Origin: Protostelium mycophagum
Taxonomy: Eukaryota > Evosea > Variosea > Protosteliida > Protosteliaceae
Length of the DNA: 64,000 bases
Reading direction: 5' to 3'
NCBI GenBank assembly: GCA_002081555.1
Contig: KV920908.1
Location: forward strand, 62,001 to 126,000
A program made the translations under genes and the position numbers. The notes beneath the pieces were generated by a model that was not told the DNA's origin, ran no database searches, and saw only the letters and a list, made by a program, of their open reading frames with translations. Shown in pieces: positions 37,129 through 48,700 of this stretch. Every line of letters starts with the position of its first letter. Positions within the stretch are counted from its first letter, which is position 1.

Positions 37129-38188
37129 TGGCATCACTAGACTCAATCGTCAAGTTGGAGATCTTAGAGAAAGAGACGCCAGAATGGATCAAGTTCATAT
37201 GGATGTCCTTCTTCAGAGAAAAACCTGTCGTCTCAGCAGTAATCCCAGCAGATACTTGGAAAAAGATCAATGAGAGAGCCACCAGATTGTGATTGTAACC
37301 CATCTTTCCTTCTTCTGATATCACCACAGCCAATCATTTGTCTATCCAGTGCCAAGTTCTGGCAACGGCTACATCATGGTTTATGGACAATATGTTCCTG
37401 CTAAACAGATGTTATGTTTCACACATTTATCCACAATACAACAACTAGGAGAATTGGCTGTGCCCTTTATGAACGTACAATTCTATACAGAGATTCAAGA
37501 CTCTAAAGGTGAGCCGTCTTTCTGATTTCGACATGATTGTGTTCTGATTTCTTCTCATGAAGAAAGAATCCATCTAATTTAATGAATGATTTTTGTCATC
37601 ACTTATATGTGCTTTGAGCAATAAGAGACATTCACTTCAGACAAATAACATAGTGACCCTCTGCTTATGTACATCATTGGCAGGGCTTTTTGGCTCTGAT
37701 GAAAACTGCCACGCGTCGATGAGATGGAAGATATATGTTGATCCGAACAGGTCTCGTCTTGATGAAAGCGGATTACCAAAAACAATCCATCAACACGGAA
37801 CATTGTCCATACCTCATCAACATGTGGCAGGTGAGGTTCTTCATTATTCGGAGAAAATCGCATCGAGCTGCTCTGCCAGCACAAATTTGACGCAAACCTT
37901 CTTGATGGAGGTGCATGGATTTCTAAATTTAAAGACACTGTAATCCTTACCGTGATTCCCGGTAATCTCACGGGCTCCTACCGTGAGGTGCCTTCTATAA
38001 AAATATTGTGAGACAGCACAGCCGTTGGCACTTTGATCACAAAAATAAATCAGATACGCTCACATCTTCTAAAGGTATTTCTGCTGAGTGACCGTTGCTA
38101 TGAACTCATGAGGCAATTCACACAAGAACCAAACAAGTTTGATTTCATGAACATCATCAAGATGGCCGAGCTGGAGATGTCTAAATAA
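37129..38188 (+). CDS. ATPAF1: mitochondrial F1-ATPase assembly factor (ATP11/ATPAF1)
   Basis: Chaperone that holds F1 beta subunits during ATP synthase assembly. Visible: MASLDSIVKLEILEKETPEW, an IWMSFFREKPVVSAVIP block, SFVYPVPSSGNGYIMVYGQY, QMLCFTHLSTIQQLGELAVP (matches the VIFTSLEEYKxxGExAxP block) and NVQFYTEIQDSKG. After a long interval the end reads LLKVFLLSDRCYELMRQFT then PNKFDFMNIIK, matching the Tyr-x-Leu-Val-x-x-Phe-Asn...Phe-Asp end of ATP11. The stretch 37510-38000 is either one long intron or hides a small exon I could not place. The usual mitochondrial presequence is not obvious at this start. Confidence 0.75.
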
Positions 38189-38212
38189 AGTATGACAAGT
38201 GCCACCTGTCCA

Positions 38213-38572
38213 ATGGGCTCCACAGCCAAAAAGAAATTTCATTATATAGGACAAAAGCAGTGCTAAGCTGGAGCTAAGGCGTAAAGATGATACATCAGAT
38301 TACCTGTTTTAGATCTCAAAAGCACACACTGGCGAGGCCACGAGTGGGATCATGATCTTGCTCGAAAGAGATAAGAAAGCTCTGAAGAGGGCGACTCCAT
38401 TTTCATTCGGACCCAATACGCCCATTGAAGACCGAATCATGATGTGAGATCGATGTCTATACGTATCCGGCTCTGATGTTTTAGATTTTCTGCTGCAGAG
38501 GAAGCAAAAAAGACATCTGCGTGCGACATATCAAAGACGATCAATCCAACAATGGGAGCTTTGAGACAATGA
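38213..38572 (+). CDS. hypothetical small protein, tentative
   Basis: Short plus-strand exons can be joined by GT-AG introns into a lysine-rich protein with SSAKLELRR, AHTGEATSGIMILLERDKKA, ATPFSFGPNTPIEDRIM and SAAEEAKKTSACDI. Start and frame of the first exon are uncertain, and no family is recognised. It lies between ATPAF1 and NUP43, all on the plus strand, so it could also be an untranslated or leading exon of NUP43. Confidence 0.3.
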
Positions 38573-38910
38573 GTGAGCTCTGATCCTCTACACTTGGCAC
38601 GTCACGAAATACGACACGCTATTTATGTTGTACCAGTAAAAGAACAGTGGAATGCATTACATTTCAATCGAGGTGCTTGCAGCTAGCTCGAAACACACTC
38701 GCAACAGCTGTACTCAAATTTCGTGTCGAGAGTGTCTTTCAATGCAAATGCAGAAAATGCTCCAACTGAAAAATCTGCGAAACGACTGATGTACGCACAT
38801 TGAGGAGTGGAACCACTTGACTCAAACCACAACATTAGAGGCAGTCATCTTGTCAATAGAACACAATGAGCCACTTGTAAAAACGATTTTTGTTGTTCCA
38901 AGAACAGTTG

Positions 38911-40722
38911 ATGAGGAAGGATCATTCATTATTCAAAAATCAAATCATGGTCGTCATCTCGGAATACAAAGACGATCGTATGGAGCAAGAAGATGAAGCA
39001 GAATCCATCGCCTATCCCGTCAATGGAAAGATGAGATGTGTGAGACTATTGAAGAATCATCAAATACGCCAGGCGGCCACCAGCTCACACTTGAACACTA
39101 TCAAAAGTGACGCTCCCGCTAAACTCTCATTGGCTGTCCTAACAGGATCGTGGGATGCCCTCAGAAATGAGGTCTGCCTCTGGTCTGTTCCACCTATTGA
39201 ACGTGAGGGAGAAACATCTCCTCTCACAGAAGCACACAAGATATCTTCTATCGATGCAGGAGGCGATGTATGTTGTTTTGGTCAAATGTATTGATATCAA
39301 TTTTTGAAATGATCGATAGGTCGTCGATATGAGAGTGATAGAAGAGAATGGAAGACCACAACCTTACATCTTTTGGAATAACTCTGCAGGTGAAGTTCGC
39401 CTGGCCACGGTCAAATATGATGGCAGAGCACAGAAACTTGTCTCTCTACAAAACACAAAAATACACAGAGGAAAAGCCAATTCGCTCGCTTTCCATAGCG
39501 GGAAAGAAGAGGTGCTCCTGATCATTTTTATTTATCTCACATTTTTTCCAGATCAGCAGCGGTGGCGATGCCGGAGAAGTTGTTCTGCTAGACTTAGATG
39601 GTCTCAAGACAAAGAAGAGGTTTCTGGCAGAGCCAACCGCAGTGGGATGCATGATGTACACCTCGAGAGACGCCCTTCTGACGGCAACATTTGCAAAGAG
39701 GATAAGTGTCTGGGACACAAGATCAGACATGAAGAGGCCGACATCAATTCTTTCAGATCCCAGTTCTGCTGGGTAAGTCTTCGATCAGAATGTGATGGTC
39801 ATCTTTTTGTAGACTTTATCACTAGTTTTGGCGTATGCCGCCACATAGTAACAATATTTTTGATCTGGGTTCTATTTCAAAGATTTGAAAAATTTGGCGG
39901 GAAAAGATGTCCAAAAAAATGAGACAGAAGGAATGTACTGAATTCTGTAGGTCGACATTTCTGAGATGCATGTGTCAGCACCCCCTTCAGCCCGATTTAT
40001 TTGCCACTGGTTCAGAATACGGACTCATCTCTATCTGGTATGAAATCTCATGTAATTTCGGTGAATTTTCATTATCCGTTTCTCGGAAAATATTTTGGCG
40101 CGCAAATGTCTTTTTCAAATTGAAAAATTGAAAAATTCAGGGACCAAAGAAAATCTAATATTCCAATCAATTCAATTGTGGCTTACGACACTGACGGTGA
40201 TTTTTTAATTTTATTTCCTTCTATTGAGCTCGGTTATTACCGTAAAACATGCGTCAACTTACCGAGCTTCGACTTGATCTCCTTGTATCTTTAGATCTTT
40301 GACAGATTTCATTGAAATTTCACAGTCTGGGAATTACAATTCTCCGCAATTAATCCCGATTTATTGTTCAGTTGCTCACAACAAGGTCTTCTTCTGCTGT
40401 GGAGTGAGTTTTTATATTTTTTCCGATTTTCCTTCACTTTTTTCTGATTATTTGGTATTTTTTCTTATTTTTCGACTTGGAATGTTGCAAAAGATTTCCG
40501 TTGATTCTAAAAATAGACTTCAACGGCAACACGATGGGCATGGAAGAAAGACAAGGCTTCGTTGTAGACGAGAAGAAGATACACGTCAAGGATCTGGTGC
40601 AGCTTCCAGAACTTGCCTGCTCCATCAACTCCTTTGACGTGGACACGCAGAATCACACGGTAGTTAGCGCGTCGGATAACGGGCAGATCTACGTTTCGAA
40701 CACGATGAGAATGGTTTTCTAA
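38911..40722 (+). CDS. NUP43: nucleoporin Nup43 (WD-repeat)
   Basis: WD40 propeller subunit of the Y-complex of the nuclear pore. Exons in order give AVLTGSWDALRNEVCLWSV (compare FATGSWDxxxNxISLWSI), KANSLAFHSGKEE, SSGGDAGEVVLLDLDG, LLTATFAKRISVWDTRSDM, RCMCQHPLQPDLFATGSEYG followed by LISIWDQRKSN (matches the HCVDRHPxQxxVVATGGxDGMLSIWD block), WELQFSAINPDLLFSCSQG and SINSFDVDTQNHTVV then GQIYVSN (matches VNSLDV...AIYV). Length about 400 residues agrees with the family. The start may be Met 38911 or a later Met (MEQEDEAES). Confidence 0.82.
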
Positions 40723-40921
40723 AGAATTTATTTGTCGGATTTATTTTTCCAAATTATTACAATTTTTCTGGAATTTGTCGAAAGTGGGTATTATCCATCG
40801 GGAAAATTTCGAAAATTTACAACTTTTCTGAAATTGTCGAAGATTGTGTTGGGATATTTTTTCAAATGAATTTTCAGATTTTTGTTTGCGAAATTTGAAA
40901 TTTTAATGGTTAGATAAATAT

Positions 40922-41531
40922 TTATTTGGAGGAGATTGCTTTTGAGAGCCACTCTAATCCTTCATATATCCCCTCTCCTTGCACCGCGCATGTGGACTGC
41001 ACATACCACTGTCGTCCTCTTAATGTGTGCAGCTTCATCCTGCTCTGATCAGAAGATACTTCAGAGACAGTTCCTCACTTTTCGGTAATCTCTGAAACGG
41101 ACAGCGCGTTCGGCAGGTCTTGCTTGTTGGCGAGTACAACGAGAGGGCACCCTCTCAATTCTTCCTCCTCTAAAATACGTTGTAGTTCTTCGCATGCCTC
41201 CTCCATGCGGCTCGCGTCTGTGGAATCCACGACGAAGATGATGCCGTTTTGGTGCACGAAATAGTAGCGCCAGAGAGGTCGGATCCTGTCTTGTCCTCCA
41301 ACATCCCACATCGTGAAGTTGATGTTCTTGTACTGGAGTCTGTCAGTCTCTTGATCACTTCTGATCACTTACAGATACGGTCTCGACATTAAAGCCGATG
41401 GTGGGGATCGTGATGACGGTCTCCCCCAGTTGTAGTCTGTACAGAACGGTGGTCTTTCCTGCGGCGTCTAAGCCCAAGAGGACGAGCTTGTGGTTGACTT
41501 TGGGGTTGAAGATACTGAGGATTGCGCCCAT
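40922..41531 (-). CDS. ARF-family small GTPase
   Basis: Membrane-traffic GTPase. [16 protein letters not shown] keeps Gly2 for myristoylation but has a shorter, unlike amphipathic helix compared with ARF1. P-loop GLDAAGKTT, switch [12 protein letters not shown], switch [19 protein letters not shown], specificity motif NKQDLPNA, and C-terminal [16 protein letters not shown]. Three exons, and about 180 residues as usual. The exact paralogue (class I/II ARF versus ARL) is not decided; switch II WDVGGQD is ARF-like. Confidence 0.92.
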
Positions 41532-41770
41532 CTTTGTTGTTGTCTGTTGTTCTAAATTATGAGGAGGGAAAGCGAAAGAGGTGCCGGGCTACGTGGTACC
41601 CTTTCGGCGAAAAAAAGTGAGATGACTCTGAGCAACGTGGTCGACAAATATTCGCCATAAATAATATAGAGTATGTCCTGGAGAAAATCAGGCACAAAAT
41701 GAAGACACGAACTCACAAGACCAACTTGTGGAGATGGCAATATGACAGAATGACATCCCTTCTAAAACAT

Positions 41771-42324
41771 CTATTTCTTTCCTCCCCATTTGACACGGAG
41801 GTTTGATTCATCTTCTGGGGTGAGATCATTTTCAAGCCCGAAGAATTCTCGTAGTTGGTCTGGTGTTTTTCCTCTCATATGGTTGGCCATACACTTACAC
41901 ATCAGTTCAAAGAGTGGTTTGATGTCGAGATAGTTGGCGGCAAGGAGAACGTCTATGTTGAGAGGTAATTCATTCTTGATGAACTCTTGATCGAACTCAT
42001 CCTTGATTGTAGAGTCCTTTGCCTTGACCGGCTCTCCCTTCTTCTGTGCTGGCGCTTCGGTGGGGACGAACGGGCCGTCATCCTTGTGGTGATTACAATA
42101 TTCAAGTACTTTCTTCATGGTGGCCTCGGTAACTGGTTGAAGGATAATGACGGCTTCCTCACCGTTGGCTTCGCCGATGTCTGCTTTTGGTCATATCTAA
42201 TTGAAGATTGTACAGAAAAAGGATCACCTTCGGCCATAGATTTGATGGTAGTAGACATTAAAGCGACCTTCTTCTCGATCACTATGGTCTTGTCATCAGA
42301 CGTTATGACTTTGATTGTTTCCAT
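41771..42324 (-). CDS. SKP1: SKP1, SCF ubiquitin ligase adaptor
   Basis: Links cullin-1 to F-box proteins. METIKVITSDDKTIVIEKKVA, then SMAEG at the family position; after one intron, VTEATMKKVLEYCNHHKDD, DEFDQEFIKN, LLAANYLDIKPLFELMCKCM and MRGKTPDQLREFFGLEND. The C-terminus (LTPEDESNLRVKWGGKK) keeps the Pro that Dictyostelium SKP1 hydroxylates but lacks the common NxWCEEK end, so F-box contacts there may differ. The F-box protein at 55283-56856 is a possible client. Confidence 0.93.
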
Positions 42325-42740
42325 GATCTTCCGCGAAATAGAACCACACCCACTTGTAACTCGTTGTAATTCGGATATCTTATCGCGAGATCACCAACGA
42401 ACTTTGTACATTTAGCTGATCACTCATGGTGACAATGGTGGAGGTTTCTTTTGATGTTGACCATGTTATTACTTGCAAAAAAGCTGGTGTGCATGCTTTA
42501 CGTGTCATTTGGAGACATCTGCTGTTCGTCTAAAGACTCACGGCAATATCGCGACGGCAACACGCCACGTTCTATTGTGCCCTTTAGATGGTACCACCAT
42601 TAAAGGCTAAGCTATTGATCCACAACAAACGTCTGAGACTTGCATGTACGATCAATCATGATGCAGCCAACCCTCATGAGGCTTTGAACTTTTTCAGAGA
42701 AATCCACAATAATTCAAAATGGACGAAATTTCGTTGAAAT
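42325..42740. other. intergenic, no gene seen
   Basis: About 415 nt between the SKP1 start and the filamin stop, both genes on the minus strand. It should contain the SKP1 promoter. No exon is supported. Confidence 0.5.
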
Positions 42741-45700
42741 TTAATATCCTGCTGCGACATATTTCGCGCCATTCCACCCCGTAATTTCGAATGCGGGGGT
42801 CAAGTCCAGCTTGACGGTATCCCAATGTAGAAACTGTGCGTGTCCACTCTTGGAGCCGAAGAACACGACCTTAGAGGGTGAGTTGTGGATGTCATACTTG
42901 TGGCTGTGATGTTGAAGAGTGCTGTACTAGCCAACACTTGGAACTGCGGCTGTGCCGCAGTACTTTTTGAGGATGGAGCTGCGGTAGAGGCTCTGATGAG
43001 TTTTTTGTGCCTGTGGCACACTAGAGATACACTGTATCTCTACACTTTAAACTGCAGCATAGCCAGTGCTGTGCTTCTAAACCGCGGCATAGCCGGTGCT
43101 GTGCTTCGAACTACAGGAATTGTATTTGTGCCCATAACTAGAGTAAAATGCGGTAGCGGCGGCAGAGCTGCAGGCTCTACGGGCCGTATGCCAAAGCTAG
43201 AGATTGCAAAATAAATACAGGTACCTGTCTGTTATGAGCGATGTACTCGCACTGTGTCCATTCCTTCTTCTCCCCCTTGATCTGTTTGACGACCTGTCAC
43301 ATGTCACTTTTGACATATTGACATATGTCAAAATGTCCTACTTGTGTGCTCTTCTCGTCGACTTTCAAAATTTGTCCGATTCCGGATTTCTTTTCGTGCA
43401 AAAGCAGATGCCCTGTACAGATCAACTTTCCCGCCAAAAACAATGTCGACATTCTACAACGAGATCCTACCTGCAGTTAACCCGACTACGAACTTCCATT
43501 TTTTGGAGAGGTTTTGCACAGTGTACAAACTTTCCAACTGACATTTGGAATTTAAATACGAAACCTAGATTTTTCAGCGAATTTTCAGCGAATTTTCCTA
43601 GAGTTTTCCACGAAATTTCTGATCAATTTCCTCACATTGGCTGTCTTCTTGTGGTGATCGTATAAATAGAGTGCAGTTCGCTCCCCGATTTGGACAGGTG
43701 CGATCCTCTCGTATAAACCGTGCCATTTGGCCCTGAATAATGAGCAAAAGGATTTTCCTCGAATCGTTTCCCGCCAAAAAGATCGTTTTAAATATTGAAT
43801 TGAATGTTGGATTATGTATCGGATCTAAACACAAAATAAAAACGCATTGTCAGTCAATTACGCATCTGTAGCAAAGCCAAAGAAAAAATCCTCCACCGAG
43901 ATTTTTGGCGGGAAAATTTTCCAGGAAAATATAATTCGACAGACTCACTCTGTCACGACTTTAAGATGTGCTCCTTCTGTTTTGCACAGCGCGACTGTGC
44001 CGGCATCTCTTTCATAAAATAATACCATGGGCTCACCATCTACATCGAGGGGGATTATGTGCTTCCACCTGAATTTCCCGTCAGTTTTCCACGGAATTTC
44101 CATCAGTTTCCCATGAAATTCCCATCAGTTTTCGACGAATTTTCTCGTCGGGAATTTCGGGGAAATTCGTGGGGTTGAGGGTGATGACGTCACGAGATTT
44201 ACAGATGGATCTAAAAATAGAATTCACCTCTTGTTGTTCAATTCTTTTGCGGGTGTTGGGATGCCCAATTGCCTTTCGCCAACAATCTGGCAGCAGCTCA
44301 CCTAAAAATATTCAACATTAATTTTTTCTGAATTTGATTTTTCCCTGAACTTTTATTTTTATTTTTCGACTTTTTTTCTGAATTTTCGATTTTTTCTGGA
44401 AAATCTTTGGGATACAAACCTCTCCCGTCTTGTTGTTATGGAAGATGACTGAGCGGTTTGGTGTGGGGATCATGCGTTGTAGATTGGGCTTTAAGGCAGG
44501 TGTTGAATCGGGGGTTAATTTTACACTGTTGGAAAATTCTTGGACTTTTCCGAATGGCATATCGTACCATTGTACATTTCCGTCGTTGTAGTAGTACACC
44601 ATCAAGTAGTGGGGGGGCTCCTCACTATCTCCAACCCTGTATCTACAACGAGTCAGAGAAAACTCGGTAACAACTACATTCAATCTACAACCTGCCACAA
44701 TTTCACATTTTTGTCAAAAAAAATTGTGGCGGGTTGTAGATTGAATATAATTTTTTTACCTTGCGATGCTGTCTTTGTGCACCAGCCAAGCCGCTCTATC
44801 CTTAGCATCTTCTTTTTTAATTTCCTTTTCTTCCTCTACAACGAGGCTGAAGGGCGAATTTTCGAGGGGCTCTCCGCGTTGTAGAACGTGAACTTTGTAT
44901 TCCCCGGGGGGCAAAGTGTAGTCTGACGTGGCTCGGACAGTTCCATCCGGTTTCTTTGACATCGGAATATTTCTTTTTTCGGATTTTCCGTCTAAATTTT
45001 TTTTAATTTTTCCAAAAATTTTCGAAATTCATCATTTGAAATTTTCGAAATTTCAGGATTTCTAAAAAAATTTCTAAAAATTAAAATTTCACCTTGTCCG
45101 GTTGGACCTTCAATCTCGACGGAAAATTCGTGTGAATTTTCTTCGGATTTTCCCGATTGTTCAGAATCAATTGAAGAAATCACCACACTATTCTTACCGA
45201 TAGAAACCTGATGGCTCGTTAGTTAACGAGTCGCGTTGATAACCGAGAATTTTTTCGGTAACACCGGAATTTTTTTCGCAGCGTAGTTTTTTTCGCGGTA
45301 ACTACCGAAGTCTTTCGCGTTAATAAACGTGCCTGTGTGGAGGATACGGGTTTGACCTGGGTGTCGTTTTGTGATCTTGGCTTTTCCTCCGTGACGGGGG
45401 TTTTGGTTTCTACAACGGCTGGGGTTGCGGGTCCTTTTCCGGGAATCTTCTGGGATCCGATGATCTTTCCCGCCAAAAACACCTGGATATTGTTGGTGTC
45501 TGTCCACAACAATGAAGAATTTTAAAAGTGAAAAGAAATTTTTCAACGGCGAAGCCACAAATTAAAATTTAATTTTGAAAAAGTATTGAAAAACTTTAAT
45601 TTTAATAATTATTTTTTCAATAATTATTCTAAAATGATAGCATTTCCATTAATTTCAAAATTCACCTCTACAACGGTCTCTTCCTCTCCCGCTGGTGGCA

Positions 45701-48700
45701 GGTTGGCACGGTAAATACCGTCATCTCCACGTGATACCGCCAGATTTTCTTTGACATTTCCCCGGTTGACAGATGCTGTGACAGGTTGTTTTTCGGATAA
45801 AAGTTGATCCGAAGAATCGCGAGGAGTCACTTCTATCTTTCCGTCGTTGAATACGACCTGAAATTTCTATGAATTTTCTGATTTTTTTCCAGATGATGGA
45901 GGGATATTCTTATTTTACTGGCAGATTGTGTTGCGAGTTGTTCACAAATTTTTGTGCCGTTGTAGTTGCCCAAAGCACATTCTGTGGTAGCGAAAAAACC
46001 ACCAAAAAACATGCACAAAAACCAGAAGAAATTTCTTTGCAGCTTTGGCGCAAACAAAAATGCGCCAAAAATCCGCGATACAAATACGTTTTGGCCCAAA
46101 TGATTGTCAATATTACGCAAGCGTAGACGAAACTTCACCTTTGTCTTGGAATGATCAGCGACAGCAACGGGTTTCTCTTTAGGTTCTATTTGATAGGGAC
46201 TGCCTCCCATTTGTACACCTCCAGACTGTGAAATTTCAGTGAAATTTCGAGGTATTGGTGTCACGTGATGTCGACAAGATATACATCAAATTGTAATCAT
46301 GTGCATTTTCGTACAGAATAAATTTTCTTTTGGCTTGGCTTTGCCGCCCGATTCATTTTTTAAATTTCAAATTTCTTGCCTTCACGATGACAGTTGCGCG
46401 CTCAGAAGAGTCGTATTGCAATGTGCCGTTGTAGTTTCCATTGTTGTCATCCTTCAGTGGGACGGCCGTTCTCTTGCCGTTCTGCTCCACCTGATGACTC
46501 ATCAGAAAATTATCGGAAAATTCCATTGTGCACATGTCACGTGAAAATTCCAAGAAATTTCTTCTGATCTTTTGTGTGCACAAATTCAATTGAAGAAGTC
46601 CGGAAAATCTTCGGAGAAATTAATCACCTCTACAACCATGGGGATATTTCCTGTGGCGGGTGTTCCGTCCAGATTTTTCGCCGTAATATTCACCTGAAAT
46701 TTCACGTAAATTTCACACAATTACAACTGGAATCTCGTACCTGGCCGTTCTCCACCTTAACGCTCGATTTTGACGGATCAAATGTTTGAGTCTCTGTGGT
46801 TTGGCCCTGGAAGTGGAAAGGGCTGCCCTCAACATGTCTCCCCTCAATCAAGAGTTGTAGATCATGGGAGTGGGTGGGTGAGGGGGGGTTGTAGTTGGCA
46901 GTGTAGATGCCCGAAGAATCACGCGCGAAGGGTATTTGGACAGTCTGGTCTTTCTGTGTGAGTGTTGCCTGTGTCGTTTTAGTTGAAAAAAATACCGCGT
47001 GTGATGTCGTATTTTTTCCCGAGAAAAATCTCGTGATGTCTTACCTGTACATTCGTCTCTCTCTTGACTTTCTCGCCCTGAGAGGTCAATGGTTCCACGG
47101 TCACGTGACCTTCTTTCACGTCTACAACGGAGACTAACGGGTCAGCCCTTGCCTCTTGGTCTGACCCAACCTTGTGGATTCCCGCAACTTCATGCCCGTT
47201 CAGAATCACGTGTATTAACGTGTCGCCTTGCGGTAACAACGGTATGGGTGCGGAAGTGTAACTACCGTCGCCATTATCCTTGACAGGCACATCAAATTTT
47301 TGCCCCTTCTGTTCTGCGGTGACTTCCACATTCTGTCCACCCTTTGTGACCTGTCAAAATGTCAGAAGGTCACGTGATCCGAAATTTCACCGACATTTCC
47401 GCCGTCTTCGTCCTTTGTGACGAGTGTGACTCTGTCGTTGTTTATAGACACAACGGATTTCTCGTGGGCAAGTCCCGCCTGCACAGCGGCACGTTTGAAT
47501 GGGCTTCCGGTCACGTGCTCCCCTCTGTGCTTCACGTCTACAACGGTCTCTTTACGTATGTCCGCGTTGTAGTTGGCGGTGTAGACACCGTTTCCTTGGT
47601 GAACGAAGGGAATTTCTTCGGAATTTCCATCGCGTTGTACATGTGCGGAGAAGTGTTGTAGACTGTGGATTGCGGGTTCACCACTTGCCGTTTTAGCGGT
47701 AACAACGACCTGGTCGTTCTTGACCTGCCAATATTTAACTTAAATTTTGAAATATCATTTTGGGGCGAAAATATCACCTCAGTATGAACCTCTGAAGCGG
47801 GGGGCTGGGCGGCTTTCACTTGGTTGGAGGACACTTCCTTACCGTCTAATTGCACGGTAACAACCGAGTCGTGCTCGGGATGGAAAGTGACGTCACCGAC
47901 GTAAACACCCTCGCCTTGGTGTGTTAACGGAATTTCATCGGAAGTTCCATTTTGTTCTACGCGAGCAGAGAGGGCCTATCAGTTTCATTCAAATGAAACG
48001 GAGAATCAACGTGAAATTCGTGGAAAATTCATGAAAAATTCGTGGAAAAGTTGAAATATCTACCTGTTGACTGTGTTCAGCGGGTTCGCCGTCTTTTGTC
48101 TTTGCTGTGACTTTGACTTTGCCTTCTGAAATCTGTGATTCGACCTGCGACGGATCCGCGGGAGGTTTTCCCGCCTTTATTTTCTTCTTATTGACTTCTT
48201 TACCGTCAAAAATCACGGTTACTAACGCGTCCTCTACTTTCATTCAATATTTCCACGAGATTTCCCAAAAATTTATCTGTCTACAACGGTCATACCTGCG
48301 GGGTCGAGCTCATATTCTCCGTTATATGTTCCATTTCCATTGTCGACAAGGGGGATGTCGACACTCTTGTCTCCCTGTACAAAATTGGCGCGAAATAACT
48401 CCCCTCCAGTCGCAATGGGGGCACCCTTCGCATCCTTAGCCGTCACCTGCTTGCGTAAATATGTGCATCTACAACTCTGTTTTTGACAAAAAGATTTTCC
48501 CCACCTCGACGGAATTTTCTGTGAAAGTTGCAGAGGAATTTTCCGCTGAAGGCACTGAAGGTTTCATTACAATGGGACTCTTTCCCACGTGCTTGTCCCC
48601 GCTCTTGACTACAATGGTGTTTCCTTCGGTTTTATTTTCCTCGAATTTTGCGGAGAATTTTCCTTCCGCGTCTTTCTGGAGCTGAACGGAGGTCAGAAAG

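Noticed and set aside
37593-37971. Overlapping ORFs on both strands (116 and 122 codons)
   Set aside because: No splice-compatible link to ATPAF1 and no recognisable motif; treated as intron, though a small hidden exon is possible.
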